Shown: positions 26,148 to 34,282 of the stretch, one piece after another
Position numbering within the stretch: position 1 is the first letter of the stretch
How the letters are laid out: every line of letters begins with the position of its first letter
Assembly (NCBI GenBank): GCA_020073165.1
Contig: JAIQFP010000017.1
Location: 32,351 to 96,350, forward strand
Direction of reading: 5' to 3'
Length of the DNA stretch: 64,000 nt
Source: Terriglobia bacterium
Lineage (GTDB): Bacteria > Acidobacteriota > Terriglobia > Terriglobales > Acidobacteriaceae
The notes under the pieces: generated by a model
Database searches by the model: none
What the model was told of the DNA's origin: nothing
Seen by the model: the letters and a program-made list of their open reading frames with translations, nothing else
Translations under genes and position numbers: made by a program

Positions 26148-26695
26148 CCGGTGTCCAGTCGCGCGTGACATGCACCATGCCAGCCAGAATGATTCCTTGC
26201 TTACCTCCTGCTCACCCACTGGTTCTCACGCCCAGCGTCTGCCTATGAAAAACCTTGCACAACTAGCGCATGTAGTACTGGCGAAGGTTTTGTCAAAAGG
26301 AAACGTTCGGCTCTAGAAATTGCTGCTGCCCTGGACTACAATCCTCCGCGATTTGCGACCAGACTTGGGGACAGTTTATCTCTCCTGGCGACAGACACCC
26401 TCCGGCGCAGCCTGGTCGAAGGACCGCCGTCAGGTTCGCGACCTCAGATCCGGTAAGGCACCCGCACCAACCGGCAAGAGCCCCGGCATCCCGGCCAAGC
26501 AAAACGTAGTCGAAACAGAAGGCCGGCCGTTGCGGCTGGGCATTCACATGGACCTGAAAAACCGGCGCTGTATTGTTAGGAAAGAGTGTTGCCCGGCCGT
26601 CTTGCACTAGGCGAACTGCAGTCAGGAGCGGGGAAATGCACAAGAGGCCGTATTCCAGTCCGCCGTTCGAAGAATGAACTATACGAGGAGAAGAC
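26148..26695. other. 548-bp gap without a convincing gene
   Basis: No frame here has family features or a good start. A 96-residue frame at 26320-26610 has biased, unconserved-looking composition. The last 25 bases contain ACGAGGAGAAG, the ribosome binding site of the kelch-like gene. The region is likely the leader and promoter of that gene; no clear promoter or riboswitch was recognised. Confidence 0.4.
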
Positions 26696-28129
26696 ATGAA
26701 GGTGTTGCGAACACTCGGAGTCGCAGTTGTGGTCTTGCTGCCCTTGCTTGGGGCTGCGGGGGCGCAGTCATGGCAACCGCTGGTGAACGAGCCTACGTTC
26801 AACGCTAGTACTGCCCTGTTGCTGACCGACGGTACGGTCATGGTCCACGAGGAAGGTGCCCTGCATTGGTGGAAGCTGACCCCCGACATCAATGGTAATT
26901 ACCTCAACGGAACCTGGTCCCAGCAGGCTTCCTTGCCTTCTAATTACAGCCCTCTCTATTACGCTTCCGCGGTTCTCCCGGACGGACGACTCATCGTGGA
27001 GGGCGGAGAGTACAACTTCGGTCAGTTCGCTTGGACCAACCTGGGGGCGATTTACGACCCCCTGGCTAACAAGTGGACAGCGGTGAATCCTCCCAGCGGG
27101 TGGGCCAATATCGGCGATGCGCAGAGCGCGATTCTGCCCAACGGCACGTTCATGCTGGCCAATGCCCTGAGCAGCCAGCAGGCCCTGCTGAATGCCACGA
27201 CGCTGACGTGGACTTCCACCGGAACCGGCAAGTTTGACGGCAACGACGAGGAGGGATGGGAACTGCTGCCCAGCGGAATCCTGCTGACGGTGGACGCGAA
27301 CAGCAGTGATCCTACCCACTCCGAGAAATACAGCCCTAAGATGGGCAAGTGGATCAGCGCCGGAAGCACCATCGTTCCGCTGGCCGATCCCGGCTCGCAC
27401 GAGATTGGACCGGCAGTTTTGCGGCCGGATGGAACCGTGTTTGCCATGGGTGGCACCGCGCACACCGCCATCTACAACACTGCCACCGGCGCCTGGACTG
27501 CGGGCCCAGACTTCCCCAAAGCGGGCGGCCAGCAACTCGACATGGCCGACGCGCCGGCAGCCTTGTTGCCCAATGGCCACGTGCTCTGTGACACCAGCCC
27601 AGGAGTCTTCCAGAATGGCGTGCGCTTTTTCGAGTTCGACGGCACCAAGTTCATTTCCGAACCTGGAACCCCGGATGCGAGGTCCAACACCTCCTTCGAA
27701 GGCCGCATGCTGGTCCTTCCCACCGGCCAGATTCTGTTTGCCGACGGCACCAGGGATATAGAGCTCTACACCCCGGTGGGGAATCCGGATCCTTCGTGGG
27801 CGCCCACCATCCACAGCTTCCCGAGCACCATCACGCGCGGCAGCTCCTTCATCCTGTCGGGTACCCAGCTCAACGGGCTGTCGCAAGGGGCGATGTACGG
27901 GGATGACGCGCAGATGGCTACCAACTACCCACTGGTGCGGATCACCAATCAAGCCACGGGGCACGTTTTCCACGCTCGCACGCACGATCACAGCACGATG
28001 TCGGTTGCCCGCGGACAGCGCGGCTCGACCCACGTCGATGTGGGCAGCAACGTGGAGACCGGCCCGGCCAACCTCGAAGTGGTCACCAACGGGATCGCGT
28101 CTACCCCGGTGACGGTTACTGTGCAGTAA
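26696..28129 (+). CDS. secreted kelch/galactose-oxidase-like beta-propeller protein
   Basis: The 477-residue protein has a signal peptide (MKVLRTLGVAVVVLLPLLGAA, cleavage near AQS) and repeating kelch-like blades: ALLLTDGTVMVHEEG, AVLPDGRLIVEGG, AILPNGTFMLA, AVLRPDGTVFAMGGT, ALLPNGHVLCD and LVLPTGQILFADG. A C-terminal Ig-like domain (about 370-477, PTIHSFPSTITRGSSF) resembles the DUF1929 domain at the end of galactose-oxidase-like proteins. I do not see the full copper-ligand set, so oxidase activity is not claimed. GAGGAGAAG lies just before the ATG and a strong terminator follows. It is a secreted or surface protein of unknown role. Confidence 0.8.
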   Translation: MKVLRTLGVAVVVLLPLLGAAGAQSWQPLVNEPTFNASTALLLTDGTVMVHEEGALHWWKLTPDINGNYLNGTWSQQASLPSNYSPLYYASAVLPDGRLIVEGGEYNFGQFAWTNLGAIYDPLANKWTAVNPPSGWANIGDAQSAILPNGTFMLANALSSQQALLNATTLTWTSTGTGKFDGNDEEGWELLPSGILLTVDANSSDPTHSEKYSPKMGKWISAGSTIVPLADPGSHEIGPAVLRPDGTVFAMGGTAHTAIYNTATGAWTAGPDFPKAGGQQLDMADAPAALLPNGHVLCDTSPGVFQNGVRFFEFDGTKFISEPGTPDARSNTSFEGRMLVLPTGQILFADGTRDIELYTPVGNPDPSWAPTIHSFPSTITRGSSFILSGTQLNGLSQGAMYGDDAQMATNYPLVRITNQATGHVFHARTHDHSTMSVARGQRGSTHVDVGSNVETGPANLEVVTNGIASTPVTVTVQ

Positions 28130-28152
28130 GACACGTCCGAAGTCGCAAAGAA

Positions 28153-28181
28153 AAGGACGGGCCCAAAGCCCGTCCTTATTT
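28153..28181 (+). terminator. Rho-independent terminator of the kelch-like gene
   Basis: AAGGACGGGC-CCAAA-GCCCGTCCTT is a perfect 10-bp stem (28153-28177) followed by ATTTG. It lies 24 bp after the stop codon. Preceding AAAA bases could let it act on the opposite strand also. Confidence 0.85.
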
Positions 28182-28296
28182 GTTGGTCGTAATTGTTCCG
28201 CTAGCAGCGGAACTTCAGGCTGCCGCTTGCTGCGCGGAAACCGCGGACTGATAACGACGGTAGACAGCCGCCCTCAGCCGCCCAAACCCGGCGCCT

Positions 28297-31200
28297 TTAG
28301 AACGTCACCCGCACGCCCAATTGCGCCGCAAACGGAATCCCCACCGTTGTCCCGGGGCCAAAGAAGTCGCCTAGCGCGCCGGCCGGCTTCCTCAACTGAT
28401 TGAGGCTGGTGATCGGAATCAGAGTGGTGCAGTCCGCGTTTCCACAGAGGTCCGTCACGTTGCCGCCGATCTGATCGGGAGGCGCACCTAAGGCGGCGAT
28501 ATCCGCCACATAGTTGTTCGAGGGATTGTTTCGGTTGAAGAGATTGATGAACTCGACAAAGGGCATGACCGACAAGCGGTCGCCCACCTTGATCGGGCGG
28601 GCCACCCGCAGATCCATTTGCACAAAGGGCGTCCCGCGGAATTGATCGAGGCTAGTCTTGACACCGTTGATGATGGCGCGATTATCGCCATCGCCCAGGG
28701 TGAAGGGCCGCGCACTTTCGATTTGAGTCAAGGTGGAAACCTCAAACCCGAGCGGCGCATGCACGATGCCTGCCAGCACGAAGCGGTGACGGACGTCTTC
28801 TCCCGAGGGGCCATAGTCGCCCGGCGCAAACGCGTTCAGCGGGTCGCACACGCCGTTGACGTAATCGAACAACTCACCCACATTGCAACCCCAGGTTTTG
28901 GCGCTGGCCAGAGTGTAATGCGCAGTCAGGTTGAGCCGGCTCATGTTTCCCTGCAACCGGATCGTCATCGCGTCATAGCTGGAGCGATTGTCGGTCTTGT
29001 AGACGTCGACGTTGGGGACGAAGTCCGCCTGTTCTGTGCCGTCGGGGAGGGGGAGCGGGGTGAACAGGCTGGTGCCACCGGCGAAGGGATACGCGCGGTA
29101 AGCGTGCACGCCATTCTCGTGAGTCCAGTCCGCACTTAGCGTCCAGTGCTCGTTGAACGCATGCTGTATGCCGGCGCTGGCATGCAGCGCGTACGGCGTC
29201 TTGTAGTGCGGATCGATGATGGCCCCTTGCCCCCCAAAATTTGCGCCCGGAAGGCACCCGGAGTTATCCACCTCCGGATTCGTCGGATCAGTGCAGGGAC
29301 CAGGCGCTGCATTGACCGCCTGGAACGCTCCGACCCATCCGTTCTGCGCCAGGTCGTTGTAGTAGAGGCCAATGCCAGCGCGGATCACCGTGTTCTCGCT
29401 CCGCCCCGGTGAGTACACGATTCCCAGCCGCGGCCCGAACTCGCTTCGATAGTCGTGCGGGGCACTGTTGATCAGCGGAATCTGCAGCGCCTTCAACGTC
29501 AAGTACGCCGGGTTTTGCAGCTGATTGCGGCCCGACCCGGTGAACAGCCCGAACGTCGTGTCGTAACGCAATCCGTAGTTCACGGTGAGGTGCGACGTCA
29601 CGCGCCATGAATCCTGCGCGTACAGCCCCAGTCTTTGGATGTTCTGGGAGAAGGTGCCGTCCCCGGCCGGGGTTGCGGTACAAACGATGTTCGGATCGGG
29701 CAGCGGGCTGAGGCAGGTCGGGTCAAAGTAGAACTGCGACGGATCGGCGGCATAGAAGCTGGGGTTGTTCGGATATTGGATCAGCGCTTCCTCGGTGCCG
29801 GAAAGCGCGCCGCTCAACACGGGCTCGTGAATAAAGTTGATACCGAACTTCGTCGCGTGCCGGCCTGAAGCGTGGCTCACGTCGTAGCGGAACTGGTATT
29901 TCTCCTGATTGCGCAGGACGGGAAACGCGGTGATCGGCGTAGCGAACTGGTTATCGCCGAAGGTCTCGAACCCGGAGATCGTCTGAAACGTGGCGCTGAA
30001 GGGAAAAGCCAGCGCGAAGCCGAGGTAACCATTCCGCGATTCGGTGTGGTGCAAGTAGCTGGCGTCGAAGGTAAACGATCCCAGCCAAGTCGGGCTGAAC
30101 GCGTAGGTGTTGCTGACGACCAGGTTCAGATAGTTCGATCCGGAGGTAGCGCCGGTCGAGGGCAGGGTCGCCTGCTGCACCAGGTCGTTGTTGGTCGTGT
30201 AGTTGTCGATGGCGGCGCGCGCGAACCATTGCGACTTAGGGGATTGCGACCAGTCGAGGCGCAGCATCCCCATCGCATCGCGGAACGGTACCTTCAGGTT
30301 GTTGGGTACCGCGATTGAGGCCACTCCCCGGGGCTGCCCCTCCAGGTTCGTACCCGTGATCAGTCCCTGCTCCGCCAGCGACGCCAGGGCATTGAACTCC
30401 GAGAGACTGTCCGGGCTATAGGCAATGCTGGCGTTCTCGTGGACGTACTCCAGCGAAGCGAAAAGCCACAGCTTGTCCTGCTTGATCGGCCCGCCCAGCG
30501 TGGCGACGTAGTTCTGCCGCGAGAACGGCTGCTTCGGCGTGGGGGGCGGGTTGTCAATCGGGTAGCGCGCGTTCAGCGATGCCGCGCGCTCGTAAAACGC
30601 CCCGCTGCCGTGCCAGGTGTTGGTCCCGTGTTTGGTGGTGATCACCACCGAGCCGCCCACTGTCCGTCCGGTATCGGCGTCCTCCTGCGAGGTACGCACC
30701 GCGAATTCCTGGATTGCGTCGGCGGAGAAGTTCTGCAGGAACCCACCGATGTAGTCGTCCGAGTTGTCGCCGCCATCCACCGACAAATCAACGTTCAGCC
30801 CTGAGCTTCCGCCAAATGAAACCGCCGTAATGCGGGCCTTGGTGGGATCGGAGGGCTCAACCGGTTCCGTGCCCGGAACCAGATATGCGATGTTGGCGAA
30901 GCTGCGGTGAGCCAACGGGATCGTGTCCAGATCGTTGGCGGTGACCGCTCCCTGATGCACGGCACTGGCGGTGTCAATCGGTTCGGTGGTAATGGACGAA
31001 GCCACGCCCCGAACGTTTACCGTCTGGGTCACCGCCTGTGGTTTCAGTGTGACTGAGAGGTCCCGCACCGTGCTGACCACGACGTCCACGTTGGCCTCGG
31101 CATCCGCAAAGCCTTTGGCGCTGACCACCACGTGGTAGGCGCCCGGCAGCAGACCTTCGATGCGGAACTCTCCCCGGGCATTGGTGAGTGCGTCCCTCAC

Positions 31201-31386
31201 CACGTCCGAGCCCTGGGCCCGCACCACGATCTTCGCCGACAAGACCCGCCCGCCGCTGGCATCTTGTACCTCGCCGCGTAGCGCGCCCCGCGGGTTTTGG
31301 GCCAGCGCCGGAAGGGCCAGTTGCGAAACAACAGCCAAAGTGAAACAGACAAGCGACCAGAGAGCGACTAACCGATGGAATGGCAT
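28297..31386 (-). CDS. Oar-like TonB-dependent receptor with carboxypeptidase-regulatory N-domain
   Basis: The 1029-residue protein has a signal peptide (1-29), a CarboxypepD_reg domain (about 32-120, GALRGEVQDASGGRVLSA, GEFRIEGLLPGAYHVVVSA), a plug region (about 130-260) and a long beta-barrel ending in LGVRVTF, the aromatic terminus expected for outer-membrane insertion. Such Oar-like proteins are expanded in Acidobacteria and are thought to take up or bind sugars, peptides or other large ligands using TonB energy. A canonical TonB box was not identified. It is divergent from blaI, with a 271-bp shared upstream region, so BlaI could regulate it. The substrate is unknown. Confidence 0.92.
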   Translation of the reverse strand: MPFHRLVALWSLVCFTLAVVSQLALPALAQNPRGALRGEVQDASGGRVLSAKIVVRAQGSDVVRDALTNARGEFRIEGLLPGAYHVVVSAKGFADAEANVDVVVSTVRDLSVTLKPQAVTQTVNVRGVASSITTEPIDTASAVHQGAVTANDLDTIPLAHRSFANIAYLVPGTEPVEPSDPTKARITAVSFGGSSGLNVDLSVDGGDNSDDYIGGFLQNFSADAIQEFAVRTSQEDADTGRTVGGSVVITTKHGTNTWHGSGAFYERAASLNARYPIDNPPPTPKQPFSRQNYVATLGGPIKQDKLWLFASLEYVHENASIAYSPDSLSEFNALASLAEQGLITGTNLEGQPRGVASIAVPNNLKVPFRDAMGMLRLDWSQSPKSQWFARAAIDNYTTNNDLVQQATLPSTGATSGSNYLNLVVSNTYAFSPTWLGSFTFDASYLHHTESRNGYLGFALAFPFSATFQTISGFETFGDNQFATPITAFPVLRNQEKYQFRYDVSHASGRHATKFGINFIHEPVLSGALSGTEEALIQYPNNPSFYAADPSQFYFDPTCLSPLPDPNIVCTATPAGDGTFSQNIQRLGLYAQDSWRVTSHLTVNYGLRYDTTFGLFTGSGRNQLQNPAYLTLKALQIPLINSAPHDYRSEFGPRLGIVYSPGRSENTVIRAGIGLYYNDLAQNGWVGAFQAVNAAPGPCTDPTNPEVDNSGCLPGANFGGQGAIIDPHYKTPYALHASAGIQHAFNEHWTLSADWTHENGVHAYRAYPFAGGTSLFTPLPLPDGTEQADFVPNVDVYKTDNRSSYDAMTIRLQGNMSRLNLTAHYTLASAKTWGCNVGELFDYVNGVCDPLNAFAPGDYGPSGEDVRHRFVLAGIVHAPLGFEVSTLTQIESARPFTLGDGDNRAIINGVKTSLDQFRGTPFVQMDLRVARPIKVGDRLSVMPFVEFINLFNRNNPSNNYVADIAALGAPPDQIGGNVTDLCGNADCTTLIPITSLNQLRKPAGALGDFFGPGTTVGIPFAAQLGVRVTF

Positions 31387-31657
31387 ATGTGTTAGTTTGG
31401 GACGGTAATAGACAAGTCATCCGCCGACGCCCACGGCGGGTGCTCAAACTTGAGTGTGATTCTTCAAGGAGGATTCCTTGCCGAATCGCGTTTCAGCCTA
31501 GCGAAACAGGGGAACTACTACCAATGTTCGTAGAGTCCTGGGATGTAGACTTTTGTCTCCTTGTGATTCCTTTCCGGGTTCGGTAGCATGCCCTGTCCTC
31601 ATCTCCGCCGGGACACCCCGGTTGACATACACAAATTCAGTGTCCAGTGAGTGTTGC

Positions 31658-32080
31658 ATGAACAGGATTTTTCGCTTGCTGCGGGCTTCCCCGCAAAGCC
31701 AACTCGGGCCGCTTGAGGGGCAAATGCTGGAGGCGCTGTGGCAATGCGGTAGCGCCACAGTCCGGGAATTGCTCGAGCAGGGCGATCTCAAGCTTGCCTA
31801 CACCACGGTCATGACGACGCTGGATCGGCTTTACAAGAAGCAACTGCTGGACCGCGTCGCCGAAGGACGAGCCTTCCGCTATTCGCCGCGCTACACGCCG
31901 GAACAGTTGCAAAAAGCCGCCGCCGGCGAGGTCATCCGTCAGCTGCTGGCTTCCGACGCAGCTTCGTTACTTCCCCTTTCGTATCTGGTGGAAGCGGTCA
32001 GCGAGCATGACACTGAGTTGCTGGACGAACTGCAGCAACTGGTGGAGCGCAAACGTCGCGAACTGCGAGGCAAGGACTAA
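31658..32080 (+). CDS. BlaI/MecI/CopY-family transcriptional repressor
   Basis: The start at 31658 gives 140 residues. The winged-helix domain is typical: LGPLEGQMLEALWQCGSATVRELLEQ, then LAYTTVMTTLDRLYKKQLLDR and GRAFRYSPRYT; a helical dimerisation tail follows. BlaI repressors bind dyads near their own promoter and are released by cleavage triggered by a BlaR1-type membrane protease. An M56 protease gene begins 12 bp downstream, so the pair is a standard two-gene sensor unit. The upstream region has TTGACA at 31622 and an imperfect ACAC-N7-GTGT dyad, a weak operator candidate. Target genes may include the divergent TonB receptor. Confidence 0.9.
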   Translation: MNRIFRLLRASPQSQLGPLEGQMLEALWQCGSATVRELLEQGDLKLAYTTVMTTLDRLYKKQLLDRVAEGRAFRYSPRYTPEQLQKAAAGEVIRQLLASDAASLLPLSYLVEAVSEHDTELLDELQQLVERKRRELRGKD

Positions 32081-32092
32081 GGAGAAGCACTG

Positions 32093-33037
32093 ATGTTTGA
32101 AGTCCGCGGTATCGGGGTGTCGCTCGCTGTATTCGCGATTCTCTATCTGGCTCTTTCCATCGCGGTCTCTTATGGATGGAGGTTTGCCCAGCGATTCTGC
32201 GGACGTTTATCCGCCCAGCGTGCCGCCGACCTGCTATTTGTCCTGCGCTTGTTGCCGTTGGCCGCCGCCTTGGCGGTGACGGCCGCCTACACCGTGCCTT
32301 CCTTTCTCTTGCTCGAACCGGCGGCTGCCGATGAACCGATGGGTGTTCCCCTGCTTGCGCTCGGTGTTGGCTGTCTCGGGCTGCTGGGAGCGGGGATCGT
32401 GCGTGCCATCATCGCGCAGCGCAAGACTTCACGCGCCCTGGCTTCGTGGATGAACGGAGCACGGGTGATCGAGTCGGGCGTGGCTGTCCCGGTTTTCCAG
32501 ACCGGCAAGGATGCGCCCACGCTGACTGTCGCCGGGGTGTGCGCTCCCCAGGTGTTGATCTCAGAAACCGCTCTAGCGGTGCTCACCCAGCAGGAATTGC
32601 GGACCGCATTACGCCACGAGATCGCCCACGTACGGCGTTACGACAATTTAAAGAAGCTGTTATTCCGGGTCTCAATATTCCCGGGCGTGAAGCGCCTGGA
32701 GGCGGCCTGGTCGGAAGCCTCCGAGTTAGCGGCCGACGATGCCGCCGTTTCCAGTTTCCCGGATGCGCTCGACTTGGCCGCCGCCCTGATCAAGCTCTCT
32801 CGCTTCGCTCCGGTCCAGCAAGCTACCCTCACGACGGGCCTGTTGCACACCTCGGTCGGATCCTTGAGCCTGCGCATCGAGCGCCTGTTCGCCTGGAACA
32901 GCCGGCGCGCCGCGGCGGACCGCGGTCGCTGGTGGTATGCCGTCCCGGTGGTTCTGGCCACCGTGCTTTGCGTGGTTTCCACCTATAGCGCCGCGCTCTC
33001 CGGCATGCATGAGCTCACGGAGTTGTTGGTGCGATAG
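32093..33037 (+). CDS. M56-family (BlaR1-like) membrane metalloprotease without sensor domain
   Basis: The 314-residue protein has membrane helices near 10-28, 50-70 and 86-106, a zinc protease motif HEIAH (175-179) with downstream ELAADDAAV (211-219) as the third-ligand region, and a last helix near 282-300. It corresponds to the protease part of BlaR1/MecR1, but lacks the roughly 250-residue extracellular penicillin-binding sensor. The signal must therefore come from another protein or from the short loops. It lies 12 bp behind blaI and would inactivate that repressor by proteolysis. Beta-lactam sensing is not supported. Confidence 0.88.
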   Translation: MFEVRGIGVSLAVFAILYLALSIAVSYGWRFAQRFCGRLSAQRAADLLFVLRLLPLAAALAVTAAYTVPSFLLLEPAAADEPMGVPLLALGVGCLGLLGAGIVRAIIAQRKTSRALASWMNGARVIESGVAVPVFQTGKDAPTLTVAGVCAPQVLISETALAVLTQQELRTALRHEIAHVRRYDNLKKLLFRVSIFPGVKRLEAAWSEASELAADDAAVSSFPDALDLAAALIKLSRFAPVQQATLTTGLLHTSVGSLSLRIERLFAWNSRRAAADRGRWWYAVPVVLATVLCVVSTYSAALSGMHELTELLVR

Positions 33038-33054
33038 GCCTTCCGAGACCCGTC

Positions 33055-34083
33055 CTAGTCGGTGTCCACATCCGGTTCGTTGGGATTCGGCGGTGGCGTA
33101 TCGTACTTGTCAAAATAAGTCTCATTCACCGTAGCTTGGGAGAGTTTCTGGATCTGGGCGAAGGCCTCGGTGGTTCCCTGGTTCAGCATGCTGACCTGCA
33201 CCTGCTCACGCACACTGTCAAACGCCGGAGTCTGCTTGGATACCAGTTTGTAGATGTAGTAACCGGTATTGTCGGTCAACAGGGATGAAATCTTCCCCGG
33301 AGCCAGATCAAAAATCTCATTCTGCTCCTTGGGCAGACTTCCTCTCCCGATATTCTCCATGTTGACATTGGGCTCGCTCTTGATGCTGGCCGCGGTGAAC
33401 ACCTCTTTCTGCAGCGTCACGAAATCCTCGCCCGCCAAGGCTCGCGCATGCATGCTTTCCGCCAGAGCCTTCATGGCCGCCTCGGTTGACGGGCTGTCGG
33501 CCTTGGCCGCGTCATCCAGCGACAGGGTTTCGCCCTGTTTCTCCCTGGGGATAAAAAGGCGCTGGAAGGTGTAAGCGTCGAAAGTGGCTTTGTGGGTTTG
33601 ATAGTACTTTTCCATCTGCTCGGGTGAGGCGCTGACCTGGTCGCGGTATATCTCCTTCGAAACCGCGCTGGCCAGCGCCGTGATCTGGGAATAGCGCACC
33701 AGCGCCTTGACCCGCGGCTCTTTATCCATGCCCTTGCGGATGGCCTCCTGCGACAGCGCCAGCAGCTGCCCGTAATTCCGCGCCAAGTCATGGCGGTCTC
33801 GCTTGAGCATCTTCGGATCGAGGGCGTCGACCAATTCTTCGAACTCGGCGCGAGTCACGACAATCGGGCAACCAGACTTGGCCGCGGACTTGCCTCCCGG
33901 TTGGCTCGCAGGGCAGACACCCTGAACCGTGATGACCGGATAACTCCTGGGCAGAGTGCTGGTCAAGGGCAACGGCGTGGCCGTGACAGACGTATCCGCC
34001 TGGGGCTCTTGAGCAGTGGACGAACCCGGCAACACCAGCATGAGCGTGAACAAGAAGGCAAACAACAAAACCTTTCGTGACAT
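33055..34083 (-). CDS. secreted parvulin-type peptidyl-prolyl isomerase
   Basis: The 342-residue protein has a signal peptide (MSRKVLLFAFLFTLMLVLPGS, cleavage near STAQ), a SurA-like helical N-domain (about 70-170) and a rotamase region (about 170-290: FQRLFIPREKQGET, MKALAESMHARALAGEDFVTLQKE, GRGSLPKEQNEIFDLAPGKIS). It probably assists folding of periplasmic or outer-membrane proteins. The parvulin active-site pattern is imperfect, so it may act mainly as a chaperone. The tail is acidic and Pro-rich. It is convergent with the M56 protease gene, 17 bp apart. Confidence 0.8.
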   Translation of the reverse strand: MSRKVLLFAFLFTLMLVLPGSSTAQEPQADTSVTATPLPLTSTLPRSYPVITVQGVCPASQPGGKSAAKSGCPIVVTRAEFEELVDALDPKMLKRDRHDLARNYGQLLALSQEAIRKGMDKEPRVKALVRYSQITALASAVSKEIYRDQVSASPEQMEKYYQTHKATFDAYTFQRLFIPREKQGETLSLDDAAKADSPSTEAAMKALAESMHARALAGEDFVTLQKEVFTAASIKSEPNVNMENIGRGSLPKEQNEIFDLAPGKISSLLTDNTGYYIYKLVSKQTPAFDSVREQVQVSMLNQGTTEAFAQIQKLSQATVNETYFDKYDTPPPNPNEPDVDTD

Positions 34084-34223
34084 AGTTACCCCTGATCTCC
34101 GAATGTTGAGCTCGAATTAACGCGCGATTGCTATCGCCGGTCACTCCAGCTTGGTGGTGCAGGGAGGGCGAACGCAGACAGGGCATTCTAGCGCAGGCAG
34201 AGTGCGATTGCCACGGTCCGGGG

Positions 34224-34262
34224 ATGAGAAAAAACCAGGGCGCCGCAAGCGCGGCGCCCTGG
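34224..34262 (-). terminator. Rho-independent terminator (minus strand)
   Basis: CCAGGGCGCCGC-AAGC-GCGGCGCCCTGG is a perfect 12-bp stem (34235-34262). Read on the minus strand it is followed by TTTTTTCTC. It lies 21 bp after the stop codon of the secreted protein gene at 34283-35881. Confidence 0.88.
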
Positions 34263-34282
34263 GCTGAAAAGCTCTTTCCGCC

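Noticed and set aside
26320..26610. 96-residue frame before the kelch-like gene
   Set aside because: No Shine-Dalgarno sequence, no recognisable fold, mixed basic and Pro-rich composition; treated as leader DNA.
26768..28033. 421-residue antisense frame through the kelch-like gene
   Set aside because: The plus-strand gene has a signal peptide, ribosome binding site and terminator; the antisense frame has biased composition and no domain.
31622..31657. BlaI operator at TTGACA / ACAC-N7-GTGT
   Set aside because: The dyad is only four bases per arm and no -10 box lies at good spacing, so it was kept as a remark and not called as a site.
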